Source of the DNA: Coptis chinensis
Taxonomy: Eukaryota > Streptophyta > Magnoliopsida > Ranunculales > Ranunculaceae
Assembly (NCBI GenBank): GCA_015680905.1
Contig: CM027381.1
Span: forward strand, 89,243,501-89,307,500
Direction: 5' to 3'
Length of the DNA: 64,000 nt
The notes beneath the pieces are model-generated. The model saw only the letters and a program-made list of their open reading frames with translations, was not told the DNA's origin and searched no databases. Positions 57,271 through 64,000 of this stretch are shown here, in pieces. How positions within the stretch are numbered: position 1 is the stretch's first letter; every line of letters starts with the position of its first letter. The position numbers and the translations under genes are program-made.

Positions 57271-58159
57271 GAACAGAAGAACAAAATGAATGGAAAAGCT
57301 AAGAGAAAGGAATAATTTTCTTTGCAATACAGAATTTGAAGAAATCTTCCAAAGAAAGAAGCAAAACCCTTAGTGTTTTCAGAAACAACCTTAGAATCCT
57401 TTTTACCTTTCCTTCATAAACCAATACCCAAGCCAAGTTACAACCCATGACTTATCACTACAGTATGGTACGAAGTCTAGAATAGGTGAGAGGATGCTAA
57501 AGTGAAGGACCCGACACTTCATATGTGATTGACATTCTTTCCATGAGACTACTTTTATTCAGAAGTCTGTTTTTCAAGGTAGTATGTGGGATGTTCATAT
57601 GCATTATTCTTTTCCCTACATACATGAGGAAAAATAGTAGACCATCTTCTGAGAGATTCTTTGTTGAGAGTATGACTAGTGAGGATTGAAAGTCGAGATT
57701 ATCTACCTATAGTAAACTAGGGATTCCGTTTCTTGGATAGGAGAGTATAGGAGATTGACTAAGTACACACATAAGCCTTGATTGAGAATTTTGTCAATTT
57801 TTACTATCTCTCATCATAATCTATGAGTCTTTGCAGCAATGTGGTTAGCAATGGAGATTGTCTATTGGAGTAAGCACTAAGTGGGTAAGGAATTTCTCTC
57901 TCTGAAAAATACTATCATTCTTGAACATGCTATTGATTGATTTTGTGGGTATATCACCTGAAAACCCTCACGAGACTATAACTCGTCCTTTTTGGATAAC
58001 TTAAAGGTTTAAAGCCTTGTTGCATATGGTAAATGCAATCGCGATGCCTGCGAAAATGAGTTAGGATTTTTATTTTTGTTATTAGGATGTGATTTTGATC
58101 ACTTATCTATTTTTTTATCTTATTTGCTAAGAGACTAGCAAAAGGCTAGTTGGGAGTTG
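55901..58159 (+). other. Post-integrase non-coding region of the younger element
   Basis: No protein similarity is recognised; the post-integrase ORF seen in copies A and B is not detected. It contains a run of 27 A near 57240-57266 and, at 57955-58159, the conserved Athila 3' block (ACGAGACTATAACTCGTCC) with polypurine text GGCTAGTTGGGAGTTG just before the 3' LTR. Confidence 0.6.
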
Positions 58160-58857
58160 TGATAAGTGCTCAAAAAGTGCTATTCAACCCTCAATTATGC
58201 CTCTTGTTTAGCCATCTTAGTGGACTAATAGTGTTTATAAGTTGTGTTTTAAGATTCTACAGGTGAAAAAGAGAGTTTTGTAGAATATTAGAGAAAATGG
58301 GGTAAAACGAAGCAATTCGGAGCATTAAGGATCACATGAGAGGCCCGTGGACAATCATGGAGAAGGCCAAGGAATTGGAGCTGTTAAAGATGCGACTTGG
58401 ACCTATTTTAAAGTCTATTTGGAAGCCCAAGGCCAAAGGATTCGTTGTTTTGACCAAAGCCCGCAAAAGAGGATAGAAGGATAGAAGCGAGAGAGAGAAA
58501 AAATCGGCTTATCGTGCCGGGGCGATGTATCGAGCGTCCAGACGCATTGATTGCGTCTGGGACGCATAAATCGAGCGTCCAGACGCATTGATTAAGTCTG
58601 GGACGCATGAATAATGCGTCCAGAGGCATGAATCGACACTGTAGCCAATTTCTTCTCAGTTTTGAAGACGAAGTCGGACTCTGGAAGAAGTCTATTTGTA
58701 TTAGGAAACAAATGATGGTTTGGAATGCTTCTAGAGCTCATTGTAACCCCTATAAATAGAGGACCTAAGTGCCTCATGTAATTTGCCAATTCACTGATAT
58801 TCTTATCTCCAGAACTTGAGGCAGAGAGAGATTAATAATAAAAGATCGGTTTTAACT
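58160..58857 (+). repeat. 3' LTR of the younger element (shorter than the 5' LTR)
   Basis: It begins TGATAAGTGCTC right after the polypurine tract and matches the first about 700 bp of the 5' LTR, up to ATCGGTTTTAACTA. The TA microsatellite follows. Confidence 0.85.
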
Positions 58858-58858
58858 A

Positions 58859-58862
<4 letters not shown>

Positions 58863-58899
<37 letters not shown>
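58863..58899. repeat. TA microsatellite at the LTR/MULE junction
   Basis: About 18 TA dinucleotides lie exactly between the 3' LTR and MULE N-terminal sequence. It may be expanded junction DNA. Confidence 0.9.
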
Positions 58900-58901
<2 letters not shown>

Positions 58902-59146
58902 CAACAATTACCAATATTATATTCCAACAATTTGTGTTTCATTTGGAACCTTTCTTTTGTCAAGTTGTCCAGCTTGTCATATACTTCAATATCAGGCCAC
59001 TCAGCTAAGTCAAACACCATCCCCACCTTATATTTTCTTCTACCAGTATATCTTCCAAACTCATGCACACTATCATCATCACTGTAAGGGCAACAATCAC
59101 CTGAATCGCTACTGTTTAGACCCCCACCTACGTGACAAACGTCCAT
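58900..59146 (-). pseudogene. MULE transposase N-terminal part
   Basis: The minus-strand text contains GGGLNSSDSGDCCPYSDDDS, then YKVGMVFDLAEWPDIEVYD and KERFQMKHKLLEYNIGN. Acidic/Ser-rich leaders of this kind are usual in MULE transposases. It faces the same way as 47421-50517, and the Athila-like insertion separates them. The start codon at 59146 is uncertain because a Tat LTR begins close by. Confidence 0.55.
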
Positions 59147-59149
59147 TAG

Positions 59150-59588
59150 TAGGGGTCTCTATTTTATTCATTTAATCAACAGGGCTAAAGCCCAATTCGC
59201 AATATCATGGATTAATGTACATGCCCATTAACTCATGTGTCTAAGGCTGAACCTTAGCCACATGGCTTGCCACTAATGTACATTGATTTATGTCCAGATT
59301 CATTTCTTATTAAAACGATAATTATCAGTTGATAGTTATATTCTATCACAATTACTCAAACAACAAGATTACTTGAGTTACAAAGATTCTCTACTCTACC
59401 TATATAAATACCAAACTATTTTTCATAAGGAACTACATGGAAACTTGATCCCTAGAGAATAGATCTTGGGTACGTAGGCAGCCATTATCTTGGTTCAGTT
59501 TCGTCTCCCCCAACATCAAATTCCTCTGTTTTTTAGTGTGTTCTTTACCATTGCTCTCGTTGTGTTGAAGCAGTTTACTGCTGAAACA
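59150..59588 (+). repeat. 5' LTR of the Tat-lineage element (start approximate)
   Basis: It ends CTGCTGAAACA two bases before the primer-binding region. TATA motif at 59401-59410, then GTACGTAGGCAGCC in the presumed R/U5. The left end could lie anywhere from about 59130 to 59220. Confidence 0.6.
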
Positions 59589-59592
59589 TAAT

Positions 59593-59609
59593 TGGCGCCG
59601 TCTGTGGGG
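59593..59609 (+). other. Primer-binding site of the Tat-lineage element
   Basis: TGGCGCCGTCTGTGGGG immediately after the LTR. The TGGCGCCGT start is typical of plant gypsy primer sites. The priming tRNA is not assigned with certainty. Confidence 0.75.
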
Positions 59610-59643
59610 AATTTAGAATTTATTATCACGTGAAACAATCAAG

Positions 59644-60950
59644 ATGGTAAGCACAAGAAGCAGACCAAATAGTCAACATATTCCTCCTGCTAATAGGAAT
59701 TGCAACCCTCGAAATTCAAATCGGCCAATGCAAGAACCGTTGAACAATCAAGTTGCTCCTAGTGGTAAGATCAATTCTCAACATCCAACCGTAGCAGCGC
59801 CACCGCCACAACCACCGCCTCCACTACCGCCACTCCTAATACGATTGAGCATGAGTTACGACGAGTCAAGAATTTAAAATAGGAACTTGAGAAGGAAGCT
59901 GGCAAAGAGGCAAAGGCCGGTGGACGAGGCTGGAAATTCAACAACATCGGGTGACCACGAAGGGACGCAGGCCATTCCAGTGTATGGGACCGTCTTGAAG
60001 ATCCACTTCATCGTCGTCAACAACGTGTTATTTCTCAAACACAATCAACCAGTGCACACTCTAAGAGTAATGACCCTATTACCCGTACTTATGGGGAGAA
60101 TCGGATTGGCAAGGATAACTACTACCCTAGACATGTCCGATCTCAAATGGAAGATTTGCCTCTGAGAAGCAATTTCAGGGAAGACCGCCATCCGAGATAT
60201 GTCCGACATGACTAGGAAGGCGGGCATCCCAGACAAGAGCAACAAAACATGGAGAAGTGGTATAATTATACCGAGCACCCGGCCAAGGGTGACTACCGGC
60301 CTAGACAGGATGGTTACAGGGATAGACAAAGACAAAGACAATCATCGGTCGGAGCTGATCGTGCTTACCGCCAAAGATCTCTAACTCCAATAAGAGATAA
60401 TGGAAGGTATCCTTCTCCACATGGGCACGACCGGGGGCGTCCAGTTGTTCGAGCCAATACTTTAACTCTAACAGAACAACAGTTGAAAGAGTTGATTGCA
60501 AAAGAACTTAACGATAGAGAGTCAAGGGATGTAAGAATGAAAAACTTGATACCAATGATGGCGTGCTTGATAAGTTTTAAACCGACATTCAGGAAGCTTA
60601 CCACCATCCCGACTTCAAACAACCCGATTTTGAACTTTATGATGAGTCGGAAGGAGATCCTGGCTTGCATGTTCTATCGTTCAAAAATAAGTTGGTGTTA
60701 TGGGGTGGAGATGATCCACTCATGTGTAAGCTCTTTCCATCAACTCTAAAGGGAGAAGCATTACGCTGGTTTAGTGAGTTGCCTTCAAGATCAATTCACC
60801 AATACAATGAACTAGAAAATCAGTTTGTTAATCGTTTCCGCCACAATTGCAAGATGCCAAAGGATGTCGACTCACTTTTTGAACATCAAGCAACAACGCG
60901 TGATGAAAAGTTACGTACTTTTTGTTACTAGGTTCCGAAAGCAAGAAGAT
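59644..60950 (+). pseudogene. Gag remnant of the Tat-lineage element
   Basis: Fossil gag that opens MVSTRSRPNSQHIPPANRN, is Pro-rich, then Arg/Asp/Tyr-rich (GDYRPRQDGYRDRQRQRQSS). It contains the retrotransposon gag core (CKLFPSTLKGEALRWFSELP, RSIHQYNELENQFVNRFRHN), the fold that assembles the capsid-like particle. Confidence 0.8.
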
Positions 60951-60998
60951 CGCCGCCGCCCTACCACCACAAACGGCGGTACAAACGCCCGAAAAGAA

Positions 60999-61500
60999 GG
61001 CGTCGCGGAAGAAAGTATAAGGAAAAACTTCATCCCAGATTGGACCGACCTGACAGGGAAGGCCGACCTCGCAGATTTGCGGAAAATCGCCATCCTAGAC
61101 AGGTCCGTCCAGATAGGGAAAAAAGGCGTCACGGAAGAAAGTATAAGGAAAAACTTCATCCCAGATTGGACCGACCTCGCAGATTTGCAAAAAATCGCCA
61201 TCCTAGACAGGTCCGTCCAGACAGGGAAAAAAGGCGTCACGGAAGAAAGTATAAGGAAAAACTTCATCCCAGACTGGACCGACCTGACAGGGAAGGCCGA
61301 CCTCGCAGATTTGCGGAAAATTGTCATCTTAGACAGGTCCGTCCAGACAGGGAAAAAAGGCATCACGGAAGAAAGTATAAGGAAAACCTTCATCCTAGAC
61401 TGGACCGACCTGACAGGGAAGGCCGACCTCCCAGATTTGAGAAAAACTGCCATCCCAGACAGGTCCGACCAGGCAGGGATGGAAGGTGTCACAGAAGTAA
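60999..61500 (+). repeat. 126-bp tandem repeat in the gag region
   Basis: Units start at 60999, 61125, 61233 and 61359, and a degenerate one ends at about 61485-61500. Spacings are 126, 108, 126 and 126 bp, so all changes are multiples of three. Each unit encodes, in one frame, GRKYKEKLHPRLDRPDREGR plus RRFAENRHPRQVRPDREKRR-like text, strongly basic. Two other frames (one on each strand) also stay open over the array. Confidence 0.9.
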
Positions 61501-61682
61501 CTAGAAGGAAGACCACAATCCAAGACAAACTACCGACTTAGATAGGTTGGTTACACGCAAAGAAAAAGACAATCTCCAGTCGGACCCAAAAGTGTGTATC
61601 GCCTAAAATCTCTAACTCTTGTAAGAGGTAATGGCAAGTGTCATCTTCCACATAGGCTCGACCGGGCGTGCATGCATTTTAA

Positions 61683-62195
61683 ATCTTAAGGGTGAAATGG
61701 ATTTCACTCTTCAATACAATTTTTTCCGATCTGCTGGGAAAAATAATGGAGGCTTATATCGATGATATAGTCGTTAAATCGAACAATACGGGTGATCATC
61801 TTTCCGATCTTTAACTTGTTTTTGATAGGCTTAACAAGTATAACATGAGACTCAATCCCGCCAAATGTTCTTTTGGGCCTCTCTTCTGGAAAATTTCTGG
61901 GATACCTCATGACTCGTAGAGGTATTGAGGCTAATCCTGATCAGATACGCGCCGTTATTGATATGCCATCACCCAAAAATAAGAGGAAAATTCAACGACT
62001 TACTGGTCGGCTTGCCGCTTTTCATAGATTTATTTCTAAATATTCCGATCGTTGTCATCCCTTCTTCCAGACTTTAAAGAGGGTGGCAACTTGGAACATT
62101 GATTGTGAGATGGCATTGCAACAACTGAAGAAATACTTGGTCAGTCATCCTATATTAACAAGTCCTTCAACGGGTCAACCTAGTGGCATATAGCT
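61683..62195 (+). pseudogene. RT end / connection remnant (Tat lineage)
   Basis: Fossil text with SSGKFLGYLMTRRGIEANPD, IRAVIDMPSPKNKRKIQRLT, GRLAAFHRFISKYSDRCHPF and FQTLKRVATWNIDCEMALQQ. The GIEANPDQI..GR.AA..RFIS pattern is that of Tat-lineage reverse transcriptases. The first part of RT is missing. Confidence 0.85.
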
Positions 62196-62205
62196 GGCAG
62201 CTACA

Positions 62206-62530
62206 TTGATGGAAAAATCTATAGAAGACATTCTGCCGCCGCTAATTGGGGGCGACGAAGACCAACATGAAAATGCAATTCCTAATCCCATTGAGATATG
62301 GATTGTTTACTCAGATGGCTCCCATAGTAAATCTGGGTCTGGAATTGGATGTGTTTTTGTTAAACCCGGCGGAGAAAAGATTGGGAAATCAATGCGACTT
62401 GGCTTCACCGCTTCAAATAACGGCCGAGTATGAGGCGCCATTTTGTGCCTTGAGAACGGCTTTGATGACGGGGCGAAAAACTCGCTTATACACGTTCTCG
62501 CCTTATTGCAAATCAATTTGGTGAGTCTTT
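62206..62530 (+). pseudogene. Second (plant-type) RNase H remnant
   Basis: Fossil with IWIVYSDGSHSKSGSGIGCV, FVKPGGEKIGKSMRLGF and TASNN followed by an EYEA-like segment. This archaeal/plant-type RNase H downstream of the normal one is a hallmark of the Tat clade. Confidence 0.75.
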
Positions 62531-62721
62531 TGAAGCAAGAGATGGCGTATGGCGGCTTATCTTAGTTTGATACATAGTCTTGCTCGACAATTTGATAGCA
62601 TCTCTATCACTCAAAGACCCCGAAATGACTTACGTCATGCGATTCATTGGCTTATCTCTCCGCGCCGTTAGAAGCGAAGGTCAAGACACATCACTTTTGC
62701 GGTCGGCTTTTAAATCGATCT

Positions 62722-63190
62722 AAGTTTGAACGTTTTACGCTCGCTTAGTTCGTTACTCTCAATAAAAAAATCTGACGAAGTTACCACATTTAGCTTCGTC
62801 AGTTTAAGTTTGAACGCTTTTTACGCTCGCTTAGTTCATTACTATCATTACGAAAAAATCTGACGAAGTTACCACATTTAGCTTTGTCAGTCTAAGTTTG
62901 AACGTTTTTTACACTCGCTTAGTCATTACTATCGCTACGACAAAATCTGACGAAGTTACTACGTTTAATTTTGTCAATCTAAGTTTGAACGTTTTTACGC
63001 TCGCTTAGTTCATTACTATCATTACGAAAAAATCTGACGAAATTACCACATTTAGCTTCGTCAGTCTAAGTTTGAACGCTTTTACGCTCGCTTAATCCGT
63101 TACTATCACTACGACAATATCCGACTAAGTCACCGCTTCTTTTCGTCGATCCTAAGTTTGAACGCGTTTTCGCCGCTTAGTCTACTTTTG
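62722..63190 (+). repeat. Tandem array of about 86-bp units
   Basis: Unit starts (AAGTTTGAACG) at 62722, 62806, 62894, 62981, 63068 and 63153 (spacings 84-88 bp). Each unit holds TTTACGCTCGCTTAGT and, later, ATCTGACGAAGTTACCAC. No coding capacity. It lies directly after Tat sequence and may be its untranslated region. Confidence 0.9.
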
Positions 63191-63619
63191 CCAAGTTAAG
63201 TCGACATTGGGGCGTTTTTTTTACATGGGGGGGCGTATCGTTCTATTTCATTTCAACTACATAAATCAACAATATTGTTAATTTTCCGCAGGTATGTTAT
63301 CTGACATCACAACGATATTCAATTACCAACACATACTTTATTTTTATTTTCATCAAAAGAATTTTTGGTTTTATGGTATTACATTCACACAATCACATAA
63401 TAATTGGTTTGGGAAAATCCAATGGTTCCTTACCAATTTTCCGCTTATACAACTTATACAAATCTTTGTAATTCATCTTTTCACATTCTAGTTGATCTCC
63501 CGTGTCTGGTAACGTCTCTGTCAATTATCTTACGGTCGCTCGATTAAATCTTCGTTTTCTTCTTCGAAATCTGCGTTCGCTTCGCTTAGCGCTTTCGGGT
63601 TAACTATTTTCCGCAGTCA
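63191..63619. other. Gene-free spacer between two tandem arrays
   Basis: No gene is seen. It includes a GGGGCGTTTTTTTTACATGGGG segment (about 63210-63232) and AT-rich text without recognisable similarity. Confidence 0.45.
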
Positions 63620-64000
63620 TTATTTTTTCTAAGGCATTGTGTCGATCTTTCTACGAAAAATTTTCCGAGCAAAAATTTTCGTCAACTTCATTATTTTTTC
63701 TAAGGCATTGTGCCGATCTTTCTACGAAAAATTTTCCGAGCGAAAAGTTTTGTCAACTTCATTATTTTTTCTAAGGCATTGTGCCGATCTTTCTACGAAA
63801 AATTTTCCGAGTTAAACTTTTCGTCAACTTCATTATTTTTTCTAAGGCATTGTGCCGACCTTTCTACGAAAAAATTTCCGAGCGAAAATTTTCATCAACT
63901 TCATTATTTTTTCTAAGGCATTGTGCCGATCTTTCTACGAAAAATTTTCCGAGCAAAAATTTTCGTCAATGTCGTTATTTTTTCTAAGGCATTCTGCAGA
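63620..64000 (+). repeat. Tandem array of about 71-bp units, running off the window
   Basis: CTAAGGCATTGTG recurs at 63630, 63700, 63771, 63842, 63913 and 63984 (spacing 70-71 bp). Units contain GATCTTTCTACGAAAAATTT and TCCGAGCGAAAA text and are over 90 percent alike by eye. Because 71 is not a multiple of three, successive units give the same peptide in shifting frames, so no gene is implied. Confidence 0.9.

Larger units (their letters stand above)
50517..58857 (+). mobile_element. Athila-like Ty3/gypsy retrotransposon, younger copy
   Basis: Inserted in the MULE. The 5' LTR is 50517-about 52125 (TGATAAGTGCTC...). A protease-RT part reads on the minus strand (52104-54167). An RNase H-integrase part reads on the plus strand (54160-55900). 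A long non-coding region (55900-58159) is followed by a 3' LTR from 58160 that ends at 58857 against a TA microsatellite. The parts therefore run in mixed orientation, and the element is rearranged and broken. The LTRs are very similar over their shared 700 bp except for one GC-rich block, so the insertion is fairly recent. It shares its LTR family with the solo LTR at 1875-3493. Confidence 0.85.
46105..59146 (-). mobile_element. Mutator-like element (MULE), split by an Athila-like insertion
   Basis: The transposase reads on the minus strand from about 59146 down to 47421, interrupted by a retrotransposon at 50517-58857. A convergent CCHC-GRF zinc-finger gene (46409-47064) lies behind its 3' end. 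The left limit is placed by eye where GGGTTTATTAGTGAAAACCC-type text starts. The right limit is uncertain because a Tat LTR follows closely. Terminal inverted repeats and the 9-bp duplication were not found. Several stops and frame breaks mean it is not autonomous now. Confidence 0.65.
59150..62700 (+). mobile_element. Tat-lineage Ty3/gypsy fossil, 5' part
   Basis: A broken element. The LTR (start uncertain near 59150, end 59588 at CTGAAACA) has a TATATAAATA at 59401. A primer-binding site follows at 59593, gag from 59644 to about 60950, a tandemly repeated basic region (60999-61500), RT end (61683-62195) and a plant-type RNase H (62206-62530). The second RNase H and the RT text place it in the Tat/Ogre branch. 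Integrase and 3' LTR are not seen before the window ends, although the tandem arrays at 62722-64000 may still belong to it. Confidence 0.75.

Noticed and set aside
60911-61528. 205-codon minus-strand open stretch
   Set aside because: It arises because the 126-bp gag repeat unit happens to lack stops on the other strand; repetition multiplies one short chance frame.
63710-63987. Two near-identical 68-codon open stretches
   Set aside because: They are the same peptide read from successive 71-bp repeat units in different frames, with no start context or family.

Overview
The window is nuclear DNA of a flowering plant, most likely a eudicot. Evidence for this is a spliced plastid-type ATP sulfurylase, an intronless plant P2B calcium ATPase, a DYW-class PPR relic, Athila-, Tat- and copia-type LTR retrotransposon fossils, MULE and hAT/Harbinger MITEs, and AT-rich intergenic DNA. 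The species cannot be fixed from sequence alone. Only two genes look intact and host-owned: ATP sulfurylase (five exons, 18055-21513, + strand) and an ACA12/ACA13-like autoinhibited Ca2+-ATPase (22274-25342, - strand). They are convergent, with about 760 bp between their stop codons. They have no obvious functional link beyond being neighbours: the first activates sulfate in plastids, the second exports Ca2+ from the cytosol.

Layout. 1-445: palindromic short repeats and gene-free DNA. 446-14130: a nest of related Athila-like Ty3/gypsy fossils (copy A 446-8953, a 3'-end fragment 8994-9779, copy B 9780-14130). Copy A carries a solo LTR (1875-3493, 5-bp target duplication) and a hAT MITE (8426-8857, 8-bp duplication). 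14435-16355: a copia 3' end inserted in a DYW-type PPR pseudogene. 16418-16877: a Tourist-like MITE. 18055-25342: the two host genes. 26303-36516: MITEs, a 63-bp tRNA-like insertion with 14-bp direct repeats, a foldback MITE with a 9-bp duplication, a complete-looking but decayed copia element (28739-32701) carrying a nested solo LTR, a 362-bp tandem duplication, and a nested MITE pair. 36517-46100: mostly gene-poor DNA, with a possible solo LTR and two adjacent unrelated host-gene fragments (RTF1/VIP5 and a legume-lectin domain).

46105-59146: a Mutator-like element (MULE) with a minus-strand transposase and a convergent small CCHC-GRF zinc-finger gene. It is split by an Athila-like retrotransposon (50517-58857) with very similar LTRs, so that insertion is fairly young. 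About 59150-62700: the 5' part of a Tat-lineage gypsy fossil with its primer-binding site, a gag containing a 126-bp (42-codon) internal tandem repeat, an RT part and a second plant-type RNase H. 62722-64000: two further tandem arrays (about 86 bp and about 71 bp), the second running off the window end.

Most of the sequence is therefore layered transposon insertion around two housekeeping or stress-related genes. The points most worth a second look are the RTF1-lectin fragment pair, the GRF-finger gene inside the MULE, the in-frame gag repeat, the miR395-like site in the sulfurylase, and several insertions whose target duplications can be read directly. No new defence-type or catalytic system was seen.
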